The translations under genes and the position numbers were made by a program. Below are positions 35,556 to 44,051 of a DNA stretch of 64,000 nt, piece after piece. This stretch comes from Bacteroidales bacterium (GTDB lineage: Bacteria; Bacteroidota; Bacteroidia; Bacteroidales; JAADJA01), in assembly GCA_021740645.1 (NCBI GenBank), contig JAIOZL010000001.1, positions 221,462 through 285,461 on the forward strand, written 5' to 3'. Numbering within the stretch: position 1 is the first letter of the stretch; each line of letters begins with the position of its first letter. Under the pieces are notes generated by a model. The model was given only the letters and a program-made list of their open reading frames with translations. It searched no databases and was not told where the DNA came from.

Positions 35556-36977
35556 ATGGAAACTTTAACAGTTGATAAAAATCTTGCCTACAAAATTGCA
35601 GATATTAAACTTGCGGACTGGGGCAGGAAAGAAATTGAAATTGCAGAAAAAGAAATGCCCGGATTGATGTCAATCCGTAAAAAACATGCAGCCAATAAGC
35701 CTCTCAAGGGAGCAAGAGTGATGGGTTCATTACACATGACGATTCAAACGGCTGTACTTATTGAAACACTTGCTGAGCTCGGGGCCGATGTGCGCTGGGC
35801 AAGTTGTAATATTTTCTCTACCCAGGATCATGCAGCTGCTGCTATTGCAAAGGTTGGAATTCCTGTTTTTGCCTGGAAGGGCGAAACATTGGATGAATAT
35901 TGGTGGTGTACCAACCAGGCACTTACCTGGCCTGATGGGAACGGCCCGGATTTAATCGTTGATGATGGTGGCGATGCGACTATGTTAATTCATCATGGAT
36001 ATGATGTGGAGACAAATCCTGAATTATTAAAGGAAAAAACAGATAATCCTGAATTTGCAGCATTTATGAGGCAACTCCAGGCAACTTATGTAGAGGACAA
36101 TACGAAATGGCATCGTGCGGCTAAAAAATTAAAAGGTGTTTCTGAAGAAACTACTACAGGGGTGCATCGTTTATACCAAATGATGGAGCAAGGAAAATTA
36201 AAGGCCCCGGCTATTAATGTAAACGATTCTGTGACTAAGTCAAAATTTGATAACCTTTACGGATGCCGCGAATCATTAGCTGATGGAATTAAAAGGGCAA
36301 CGGATGTGATGGTTGCTGGTAAAGTTGTGGTAGTTGCCGGATACGGTGATGTTGGCAAAGGAAGTGCCAAATCAATGAAGGGATATGGTGCCCGTGTTAT
36401 CATTACTGAAATTGATCCTATCAATGCTTTGCAGGCTGCAATGGAAGGTTTTGAAGTAACTACTATGGAAGCAGCGGTGAAGGAAGGAAATATTTTTGTG
36501 ACCACTACGGGTAATAAAGACGTTATTACCCTGGATCATATGAAAGCGATGAAAGATCAGGCAATTGTTTGTAATATTGGCCACTTTGATAATGAAATTC
36601 AGGTTGAGCCTTTAAATCATATGCCTGGCATCGAAAAAATTAACATAAAACCACAGGTGGATAAATATGTTTTTCCTGATGGACATGCGATATTTATGCT
36701 TGCCGAAGGTCGCCTGGTTAACTTAGGTTGTGCCACAGGCCATCCGTCTTTTGTTATGAGTAACTCATTTTCAAATCAAACCTTAGCTCAACTTGAGTTA
36801 TGGCAAAAAGATTTTGAAGTTGGTGTTTATCGTCTGCCTAAAAAACTGGATGAAGAAGTAGCACGTTTACACCTTGAACAAATAGGTGTGAAGCTTACAA
36901 TTTTAACAAAAGATCAATCGGAATATCTTGGTGTTCCTGTTGACGGGCCTTATAAGCCTGAGCATTACAGGTATTAA
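35556..36977 (+). CDS. ahcY: Adenosylhomocysteinase
   Basis: This 473-residue enzyme hydrolyses S-adenosylhomocysteine to adenosine and homocysteine. It is close to full family length and ends in the typical [10 protein letters not shown]. Key segments are [30 protein letters not shown], the NAD-binding loop GYGDVGKG at 262-269, TGNKDVI and NIGHFDNEI. It recycles the product of all AdoMet-dependent methyltransferases and supplies homocysteine to the neighbouring metH product. It has its own consensus promoter and a strong terminator. Confidence 0.97.
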   Translation: METLTVDKNLAYKIADIKLADWGRKEIEIAEKEMPGLMSIRKKHAANKPLKGARVMGSLHMTIQTAVLIETLAELGADVRWASCNIFSTQDHAAAAIAKVGIPVFAWKGETLDEYWWCTNQALTWPDGNGPDLIVDDGGDATMLIHHGYDVETNPELLKEKTDNPEFAAFMRQLQATYVEDNTKWHRAAKKLKGVSEETTTGVHRLYQMMEQGKLKAPAINVNDSVTKSKFDNLYGCRESLADGIKRATDVMVAGKVVVVAGYGDVGKGSAKSMKGYGARVIITEIDPINALQAAMEGFEVTTMEAAVKEGNIFVTTTGNKDVITLDHMKAMKDQAIVCNIGHFDNEIQVEPLNHMPGIEKINIKPQVDKYVFPDGHAIFMLAEGRLVNLGCATGHPSFVMSNSFSNQTLAQLELWQKDFEVGVYRLPKKLDEEVARLHLEQIGVKLTILTKDQSEYLGVPVDGPYKPEHYRY

Positions 36978-37003
36978 TGCCAATAAATTAAGTGAAAACA
37001 GAG

Positions 37004-37034
37004 GTCCGGGGTTTAGGCTCCGGACTTTTTTTTT
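37004..37034 (+). terminator. Rho-independent terminator after ahcY
   Basis: GTCCGG (37004-37009) pairs with CCGGAC (37020-37025), closing a 10-nt loop, followed by nine T. It overlaps the stop codon of the convergent gene by two bases. Confidence 0.85.
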
Positions 37035-37524
37035 AGCCAAATGATTCTTTATTAAACCAGCCCTGTTCCCAGACTTTTTCTGTAATGTTTTTCATCCTTT
37101 CAAAAAATACTTGCGATAAATTGTGTGATTCAAAGTATTCAAGAGATTCTTTATAAGATCTGAGAATGCTGATGTAAAATGCTTCTTGCCGTGGCATCTT
37201 TTTAGAAGAAAAATCGAGGGCAGTTTCCAGGTTAAAGACCATTACCTCTGCAAGAAGTTGGGGTTCTACTCCCAGGGTTTTAAAATGTTTGATCATTTTT
37301 TGAGCCACTGATCTCCTGGCTTTGGGTTTTCTTTTACCCTGAGGGAAATACTCTTTATATATTTTAAATTTGGCCTCATCGATGAGCTTTCTCTCGTTGG
37401 GCTTAAACACAAAATCGTAGTATACTTTTACATTTTTAAATTTGGCATATAAATCAAGAATCTGTTCTTCAAGTTCTGGTTTTGGCAATTGATGAAGGTA
37501 TCTTTTCAGTTCACGTTTGCTCAT
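37033..37524 (-). CDS. DUF6155-like protein
   Basis: This 163-residue, strongly basic, all-helical cytoplasmic protein resembles the DUF6155 family. It starts MSKRELKRYLHQLPKPELEE and includes NVKVYYDFVFKPNERKL and ARRSVAQKMIKHFKTLGVEP. No catalytic motif is visible and no function is known to me. It is convergent with ahcY, and its 3' end touches the ahcY terminator. The next gene upstream on the same strand ends 72 nt away. Confidence 0.7.
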   Translation of the reverse strand: MSKRELKRYLHQLPKPELEEQILDLYAKFKNVKVYYDFVFKPNERKLIDEAKFKIYKEYFPQGKRKPKARRSVAQKMIKHFKTLGVEPQLLAEVMVFNLETALDFSSKKMPRQEAFYISILRSYKESLEYFESHNLSQVFFERMKNITEKVWEQGWFNKESFG

Positions 37525-37596
37525 AGTGTAAAAATAAAAAAACTCTTTATCAAAAAGAGTTATTGGTAAATAAAAAAGATGATGAAATTTTGAGGG

Positions 37597-40374
37597 TTAA
37601 TTCTGAGACCCCAATACTGTTACATTCCCTTTCAAAACCTTTTTAAAGTTATTACGGCCGTAATAAACCTCTAATATCCAAAAGTAAGTTCCATCTGCTA
37701 CTACTTTGCCGTTGCGACGACCATCCCATCCATTAACAAAGTCGTTCGACTCCCAAACTTTTTCTCCCCAACGGTTAAATACCGTCATGGTATGCTTGTT
37801 AATACCTGACCAGGTCTCAGGGTCGGCAATGAACCTATCATTATAGCCATCGTTATTTGGAGTAATAGCATTGGGTACCCAAACCTGGAAGCGCTCTATT
37901 TTTATTGTGTCGCTATTTTTGCACTGCCCATCCCAAACATCTACATAGAAATAAGGATTTTCGTCCTCAATGTTATTTTCAGTTACCACAAAAAATTGAC
38001 TGTTTGTACCATCCTGCCAAAGGTACTCATCGAAACCTGATCCTGCATTCAGTTCAATTGTTTGACCGGCGACCAATACATCATCCGCTCCAAGATAAAC
38101 ATAGGGGATGGGTACAACACTAATTTCTATTTCTTCACTTACACTATCACAAGGATTTGCCATAGCAAGGGTGTAGGTTCCCGGTTCAGAAACTTCATAG
38201 TAATTGTTGCCAGCAACCCCATTCCAGTAATAAAGAAAATCGCCTTCAGGAGCCTCCAATATGGTTGATTCACCTTCACAGATTACCAGGTCATCTCCGA
38301 GGCCAGGATTAGGATATGGATAATAGGTGTAGGTTACAGTATCTTTCGATTCACAACCAAATTCATCAATTGCAGAAACATTAAACTGCCCTGAATAATA
38401 TATCATAAGTGTTGATTCTGTAGAATTGTCCTGCCACAGATAAGACTCGAATCCTGCCCCGGCATTTAAAAAAACGGTATCCCCGGCACATAACTGCTTA
38501 TCATCACCAAGTTCCACCATCATTTCTGATATTGAAATGTAAACCTCATCTTCTCCCTCACAACCAAAACTGTTTTCTACGGTTACTGAATATACTCCGG
38601 TGGAGGTGGCAGTGTAAAAAGCAAGGGTGCTGTTGTCCTGCCATATATAACTTGAATATTGTCCCCCCGGGTTAAGAAAAATTTCTTCCCCCATACATAT
38701 GGTAGTATCAGGCCCTAGGTTGGGTTGAGGTTTAGGATGCAGTATGATGTTGATAGAATCTGTAGCCATTCCGCACCCATTATCAACACTTACCCAGTAT
38801 GTGCCTCCCTGGGTAACTGTATAAAGCTGACCGGTGGAATTATCCTGCCACAGATAGGAGAGAAAACCAAGTCCGGCATTCAACACCAATTCATCTCCCT
38901 GACAGAGTGATGTATCCGCACCGAGGCTTACTATTGGCAGTGAAAGAAATTCAGCATGCACTGTGTCGGTGGCATGGCAACCATTAATATCGGTAACGGT
39001 TACCCAATAGGTTCCCGAACTGTTTACAGTATAGGCAGTATCAGTAGAATTATCCTGCCATAAATATTCCATAAAATCACCACCCGCATTTAAAAGGAGT
39101 GTTTCACCTACGCACAATGTTGTATCATCCCCAATATCAAGCTGTATGGGAGGAAACACATCGATTTCAACACTGTCGATAGCCACACATCCAAAAACGG
39201 ATATAACCTGAACCCAATAGATTCCAGGTTGGGTTACTGTGTAAGTCGAATCCAGAGATCCGTCCTGCCATAAATACTGGAGGTATCCCCCGCCGACACT
39301 TAAGGTATAGTCACCATCGGCGCATATTAGCGTATCTGGTCCCAGGTTAATATTCGGGCTCTCGATAACGACAAGTTTTATCGAATCGGTAAGTGTATAG
39401 CCACAATGATCGGTTACTGTTACATAGTAAAACATAGTGGAATCGGCCGTCACGGTTACGGCCTGGGTCGTGTCTGGCAAATTCAGCCATTGATAGGAAT
39501 AGGGTTCAACCCCGTTTAATATATTAATTGAAAGGGTAACTTCCTGGTCTTCGCATACTAAGGTGGAGTCGCTCATTTGGGATTCCATTTCAATATATTC
39601 CTCATAAGTCACATATATGGAGTCTGTCCATGAACATCCAAACTGATTAAAAACCTGAACCCAAAAAAGGCCTGTAGTATCAACAACATAGGTCTGTTCC
39701 ATAGAACCGTCCTGCCACAGATAGGAATAAAAACCCGGGCCGGGATCCAAAATAATTGAGTCATTTTCGCAATAAGCAAGGGTGGTGTCATTTCCCAGCT
39801 CCATAAAAGGTGTTGGATTGATTCTTATATTGTCAATCAGCATATACCCCCAGTAGGGATAGGAACCTACATAATATGTTTCCAATATCAAATCCGTAAT
39901 ATCAAACTCAGTGTTATGGATCATAAATTCACTTGTTTGCCAATCAATATTAGAAATAGGGGCAGACTCCCAGAGCACATTCTCTTTTTGGCAGTTCACA
40001 TTGCTTCCATAAATTCTCAGGACAATGGGGCTTACAATGGTGAAGGATAATACTTGCTGGAATGCGAGGTCAATTTTAAACATATAACATGAATCCTTCG
40101 AAAGGGGTATTTCAAGAGGAGCATACATATCCTCCCAGGTAAAATTTTCACGTGTAAGAAGGCCAATGTAAGTAATCCCGTCAGAGGGGGGCAGGTATAT
40201 AGCATATTTTCCTGGCTGAACATTGGGTGTACTTGTTGTATCACAAATATACCAATCAGGGGGGGGGCCAATCATAAGCGGGACGCCTTCAAAAGAGGGG
40301 TTTGCCAGATATTGGCTGAAACCCGGCATTGAAAAAATCAGCAAAACCAATGTAAGTAGTCTCGTTGGCATCAT
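37597..40374 (-). CDS. Large secreted protein with nine tandem repeats and a type B T9SS (gliding-type) C-terminal domain
   Basis: This 925-residue protein has a signal peptide (…FSMPGFS|QY) and an N-terminal beta-rich domain of about 190 residues. About nine Ig-like repeats of roughly 70 residues follow. Most share the pattern LGxDTTxC, then LNAGxGFxxYLWQDNST, then GTYWVxVxxxxGC, suggesting one disulfide per repeat. The C-terminus is the gliding-motility-associated CHU_C domain (VPNAITPNNDGYNDRF, TVFNRWGEKVWE, NGWDGRRNGKVVADGTYFW). It should be exported by T9SS as a surface filament or adhesin. The repeats differ enough at DNA level to look old. Confidence 0.88.
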   Translation of the reverse strand: MMPTRLLTLVLLIFSMPGFSQYLANPSFEGVPLMIGPPPDWYICDTTSTPNVQPGKYAIYLPPSDGITYIGLLTRENFTWEDMYAPLEIPLSKDSCYMFKIDLAFQQVLSFTIVSPIVLRIYGSNVNCQKENVLWESAPISNIDWQTSEFMIHNTEFDITDLILETYYVGSYPYWGYMLIDNIRINPTPFMELGNDTTLAYCENDSIILDPGPGFYSYLWQDGSMEQTYVVDTTGLFWVQVFNQFGCSWTDSIYVTYEEYIEMESQMSDSTLVCEDQEVTLSINILNGVEPYSYQWLNLPDTTQAVTVTADSTMFYYVTVTDHCGYTLTDSIKLVVIESPNINLGPDTLICADGDYTLSVGGGYLQYLWQDGSLDSTYTVTQPGIYWVQVISVFGCVAIDSVEIDVFPPIQLDIGDDTTLCVGETLLLNAGGDFMEYLWQDNSTDTAYTVNSSGTYWVTVTDINGCHATDTVHAEFLSLPIVSLGADTSLCQGDELVLNAGLGFLSYLWQDNSTGQLYTVTQGGTYWVSVDNGCGMATDSINIILHPKPQPNLGPDTTICMGEEIFLNPGGQYSSYIWQDNSTLAFYTATSTGVYSVTVENSFGCEGEDEVYISISEMMVELGDDKQLCAGDTVFLNAGAGFESYLWQDNSTESTLMIYYSGQFNVSAIDEFGCESKDTVTYTYYPYPNPGLGDDLVICEGESTILEAPEGDFLYYWNGVAGNNYYEVSEPGTYTLAMANPCDSVSEEIEISVVPIPYVYLGADDVLVAGQTIELNAGSGFDEYLWQDGTNSQFFVVTENNIEDENPYFYVDVWDGQCKNSDTIKIERFQVWVPNAITPNNDGYNDRFIADPETWSGINKHTMTVFNRWGEKVWESNDFVNGWDGRRNGKVVADGTYFWILEVYYGRNNFKKVLKGNVTVLGSQN

Positions 40375-40555
40375 TATGCAAATTAGACAAAGATTATTTT
40401 AACATCGTTGCAATAGCAGCCTAAAATACTAAATATTTAGGTATTACGGTTTTCATTTATAAAAATATTTATACAATTTCTTTAAAATGGCGGCTTATAG
40501 TAAGAGATTTATCAAAAGTAAATTGAAAGGCATTTTTTAATATTCAAATTAATAT

Positions 40556-40563
40556 TATTTTTG
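40556..40563 (+). promoter_or_regulatory. Candidate -7 element before tRNA-Arg
   Basis: TATTTTTG fits the TAnnTTTG element and sits 12 nt before the tRNA. The nearest upstream TTG (40523-40525) is 30 nt away, longer than usual, so only the -7 part is convincing. Confidence 0.4.
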
Positions 40564-40575
40564 CCACCGGAAACC

Positions 40576-40647
40576 GGCCCTGTAGTTCAACGGATAGAAC
40601 GGAAGTTTCCTAAACTTTAGATAGAGGTTCGATTCCTCTCGGGGCTA
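40576..40647 (+). tRNA. tRNA-Arg (anticodon CCT)
   Basis: The 72-nt cloverleaf has acceptor strands GGCCCTG and CGGGGCT (with G-U pairs) and discriminator A. The anticodon loop TTCCTAA in the stem GAAGT/ACTTT gives anticodon CCT, which reads AGG. The T arm is AGAGG-TTCGATT-CCTCT. CCA is not encoded. Confidence 0.94.
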
Positions 40648-40653
40648 CAAAAA

Positions 40654-40682
40654 GGACAACAGTTTTTGTTGCCCTTTTTTCT
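40654..40682 (+). terminator. Terminator after tRNA-Arg
   Basis: GGACAAC and GTTGCCC form a stem with one mismatch (40654-40673), followed by six T, a C and more T. It starts 6 nt after the tRNA. Confidence 0.7.
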
Positions 40683-40729
40683 TTTCTCCCCATAGATTTC
40701 CGTATTTTTACCAAATAAAATTGGATATT

Positions 40730-41956
40730 ATGCGTTCTTTAGATCTTCCCTTTTCCCGGAGTTTTTTCCCTGCCCTTAAAAGTGATTGGGTATTTATGGA
40801 CAATGCCGGGGGTACGCAAACGGCTGTTCAGGTGACAGAACGTATTACAGACTATTTATGTAATACCAATGTGCAGTTGGGTGCTTCATACGACATTTCT
40901 GTTCAATCAGGAAATCGGGTAATTGAAGCCCAAGAAAAATGGGCTGAAGTGATTAATGCTTCTGATCCTTGTGAGGTTGTTTTTGGTTCGTCCACCACCA
41001 TGTTGCTCCAAAGTTTGTCGAGGTCGCTGGTCAAACTTTTTAAACCCGGCGATGAAGTAATTGTTACCAATTGCGACCATGAGGCGAACATCGGCCCATG
41101 GATGGCCATGAAGGACTTTGGTATCGAGGTGAAAGTTTGGGAGCTTAACCAGGAAAGTTTTACCCTCGAAATAGATGATTTAAAAAAACTGCTGACTAAT
41201 CGTACCCGGCTTGTGGCTTTTACCCACGTTTCGAATATCCTTGGTACTATCAACCCAGTGAAAGAGTTTACAAAATTCATTCATCAGCAGGGAGCTATGG
41301 TATGCGTGGATGGTGTAGCTGCTGCCCCTCACCGTTTAGTAGATGTACAGGAACTGGAAGTGGATTTTTATGTGTTCAGCCTGTATAAAGTTTTCGGGCC
41401 TCATTATTCGTTGTTGTATGTTCTTAAAAAACAACTTGAAGTTTTGCCAGGGATCAACCATTTTTTTATTAGAGATCTGCCTTATAAACTTCAACCCGGA
41501 AATGTGAACTACGAGCTAACCTATGGATTATTAGGTATAACCGATTATTTTACGGAAATAGCGCAAAAGCATTTACCTGCTGCGATAAGAGAATTGCGTG
41601 ACCAGGTTATTTTCACATATGATCTTTTTGCAGATCATGAAGAACAGATGGCAACACTTCTTCTTGATTTTTTAAATTCGAAACCGGGGGTAAAAGTGAT
41701 TGGTGAGAGATCAGGGAATAAAACAAAACGGGTATCCACTATTTCTTTTACGGTAAATGGCAAGAAAAGCAGTGATATCCCTTTGAAGGTCGATAAACAT
41801 AAAATAGCTATACGTTATGGTGATTTTTATGCCAGAAGACTTATCACTGATATGGGATTGACTGAAACCGAAGGAGTGGTAAGGGTAAGTTTAGTGCACT
41901 ACAATACCATGCAAGAGGTGAACAGGCTTATTGACGTACTGGATCAAATAGTGTAA
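40730..41956 (+). CDS. Class V aminotransferase, cysteine desulfurase-like
   Basis: This 408-residue cytoplasmic PLP enzyme resembles the cysteine desulfurase-like group distinct from IscS and SufS. It has FMDNAGGTQTAVQV near the N-terminus, CDHEANIGPW, VDGVAAAPH, and the Schiff-base Lys220 in SLYKVFGPHYSLLYV. I chose ATG 40730 over TTG 40721. No iron-sulfur assembly gene is adjacent, so a role in cluster assembly is not supported. It may use another amino acid or sulfur substrate. Confidence 0.82.
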   Translation: MRSLDLPFSRSFFPALKSDWVFMDNAGGTQTAVQVTERITDYLCNTNVQLGASYDISVQSGNRVIEAQEKWAEVINASDPCEVVFGSSTTMLLQSLSRSLVKLFKPGDEVIVTNCDHEANIGPWMAMKDFGIEVKVWELNQESFTLEIDDLKKLLTNRTRLVAFTHVSNILGTINPVKEFTKFIHQQGAMVCVDGVAAAPHRLVDVQELEVDFYVFSLYKVFGPHYSLLYVLKKQLEVLPGINHFFIRDLPYKLQPGNVNYELTYGLLGITDYFTEIAQKHLPAAIRELRDQVIFTYDLFADHEEQMATLLLDFLNSKPGVKVIGERSGNKTKRVSTISFTVNGKKSSDIPLKVDKHKIAIRYGDFYARRLITDMGLTETEGVVRVSLVHYNTMQEVNRLIDVLDQIV

Positions 41957-42017
41957 GCCGGATTCAATGTAGCCGGTATTCAGGGTTTATTTATTTTTAC
42001 ATTTAAATTCCATTGTT

Positions 42018-43976
42018 ATGAAAAGTTTAATAGCTGGCTTCTTTTTATTTACCATTTTTTTACTATGTCAATCGATAAGGGCCCAGGCTGTTTTTAGCCT
42101 GAGTTCTCCCGACGGGAAAATAGTAACCGAGATATTTACTGGCGATTACCTTGAATTTGAGGTAAGTTATGATTCTGTAAAAATTGTGGACCGATCAAGA
42201 ATTTCAATGAATGTAAATGAACATGAAGTTTTAGGATTAGCGCCAAAGATCAGGAAAAAAATAACAAATTCAGTGGACAGTAAAGTTATACCTGTGGTAT
42301 CAGAAAAATTTTCTGCGATCCCTGAAAAGTATAACGAAACAAAGTTGATTTGTAAAGGAGGGTATTCCATCGTTTTCAGGGTATACAATAACGGATTGGC
42401 CTGGCGGTATGAAACCACTTATGAAGAAGATATACGCATAAACAGGGAGCTTGTTAATTTACAGTTTCCCTCAAATAGTATGGTTTGGTTTCCCGAAGAG
42501 GAATCTTTTTTTTCACACAATGAACGGTATTATAGCCGTGAAGAAATTGAACTCATTTCGAATGAAAGGTTTTGCAGTTTGCCTGCCCTTGTAGAATCAT
42601 CTGAAGGAATAAAAATACTGATAAGCGAATCGAACCTTAGGGATTACCCCGGAATGTGGCTCAAAGGTACAGGATCAAAATCTTTGCAGGCTACTTTTCC
42701 CGGAGTTTCTTTAGAAGAAGAACAATCAAACGATAGGAATGTGAAAGTGATTAAGTATGCCGATTATCTTGCTATTACAAAGGGTGCAAGAACCTTTCCA
42801 TGGAGGATGCTGGCTATAGCAAAAAAGGATGCCGACTTGCTTACCAACCAGTTAAGTTATTTATTGGCAGACCAATGTGCAATTGAAGATCCTTCCTGGA
42901 TTATACCGGGCAAAGTTGCCTGGGATTGGTGGAATGCTTGGAATATTTACGGCGTCGATTTTAAGGCAGGTGTTAACACACAAACCTATAAATACTATAT
43001 CGATTTTGCCTCAAAATATGGGATTGATTACATTATTATGGATGAAGGCTGGTACAAACTGGGTGATTTACTGGATGTGGTAGCTGAAATTGATATGGAA
43101 GAGATCATTGCCTATGCTAACCAAAAAAACGTTGGAGTTATTTTATGGGTTATATGGAAAACCCTGGAAAATCAATGGGATGAAACTTTTGATCAGTTTG
43201 AAGCCTGGGGAGTAAAAGGGATAAAAGTAGATTTTATGCAGCGCGACGATCAGTCTATGGTTAATTATTACTGGAGAGTAGCTGAGGAAGCGGCTAAAAG
43301 AAAAATGCTTGTTGATTTTCATGGGGCCTATAAGCCCTCTGGATTAAGAAGAACCTATCCCAATGTGATCACACGGGAAGGACTGCGCGGCCTGGAGCAA
43401 TCCAAATGGTCGGATAAAAATACCCCGGACCATAATCTTACTTTACCTTTCATTCGCATGGTGGCAGGCCCTATGGATTATACTCCCGGAGCTTTGGTAA
43501 ATGCTACAAAAGAAAACTTTAAACCGATTTATACCCAGCCAATGAGTATGGGTACCCGATGTCACCAGTTAGCTATGTATGTAGTTTATGAAAGCCCCTT
43601 GCAAATGTTATGTGATAATCCAAGTAACTACCTGAGAGAGCCTGAATGTATGGATTTTCTATCAGCAGTGCCTACTGTATGGGATTCAACAGTGGTTTTG
43701 AAAGCAAAGATTGGAGAGGTAATTGCTCTTGCAAGGAAAAAGGGAGAAGAATGGTATATAGGGGCAATGACCAACTGGCAACCTACAGAATTGGAAATTG
43801 ATCTTTCATTTTTGAGTGAAGGTGAGTATAACGCTGATATCTGGCAGGATGGAACCAATGCCAACCGGTACGCAAGTGATTTTAAGAAAACAAAGCAAAC
43901 ACTAACAGCTGACAAAAAGCTTAAATTAAAATTAGCCCCTGGTGGAGGATGGGCTGCAATATTATCCTTGAAATAA
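42018..43976 (+). CDS. Glycoside hydrolase family 97 alpha-glycosidase
   Basis: This 652-residue protein has a signal peptide (…CQSIRA|QAV), an N-terminal beta-sandwich (about 25-270), a catalytic barrel (about 280-560) and a C-terminal beta domain. This is the GH97 architecture. Family segments are VAWDWWNAWNIYG, YIIMDEGWYK, GVKGIKVDFMQRDD, DFHGAYKPSGLRRTYPN and FIRMVAGPMDYTPGA. Asp405 in KVDFM sits where retaining members have their nucleophile, so an alpha-galactosidase-type retaining enzyme is more likely than the inverting SusB type; this is inference. No SusC/SusD genes accompany it. Confidence 0.88.
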   Translation: MKSLIAGFFLFTIFLLCQSIRAQAVFSLSSPDGKIVTEIFTGDYLEFEVSYDSVKIVDRSRISMNVNEHEVLGLAPKIRKKITNSVDSKVIPVVSEKFSAIPEKYNETKLICKGGYSIVFRVYNNGLAWRYETTYEEDIRINRELVNLQFPSNSMVWFPEEESFFSHNERYYSREEIELISNERFCSLPALVESSEGIKILISESNLRDYPGMWLKGTGSKSLQATFPGVSLEEEQSNDRNVKVIKYADYLAITKGARTFPWRMLAIAKKDADLLTNQLSYLLADQCAIEDPSWIIPGKVAWDWWNAWNIYGVDFKAGVNTQTYKYYIDFASKYGIDYIIMDEGWYKLGDLLDVVAEIDMEEIIAYANQKNVGVILWVIWKTLENQWDETFDQFEAWGVKGIKVDFMQRDDQSMVNYYWRVAEEAAKRKMLVDFHGAYKPSGLRRTYPNVITREGLRGLEQSKWSDKNTPDHNLTLPFIRMVAGPMDYTPGALVNATKENFKPIYTQPMSMGTRCHQLAMYVVYESPLQMLCDNPSNYLREPECMDFLSAVPTVWDSTVVLKAKIGEVIALARKKGEEWYIGAMTNWQPTELEIDLSFLSEGEYNADIWQDGTNANRYASDFKKTKQTLTADKKLKLKLAPGGGWAAILSLK

Positions 43977-44009
43977 TTAAGGGAAAGACTTAAGAACTGT
44001 TTATAATAA

Positions 44010-44035
44010 AAAAGGGAGGCGAAAGCCTCCCTTTT
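44010..44035. terminator. Bidirectional terminator between convergent genes
   Basis: GGGAGGC and GCCTCCC form a perfect stem around a GAAA tetraloop (44014-44031). A-rich sequence precedes it and T-rich sequence follows, so it can end transcription from both the GH97 gene and the PKD protein gene. Confidence 0.85.
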
Positions 44036-44051
44036 AATGAAATCCAAAACA

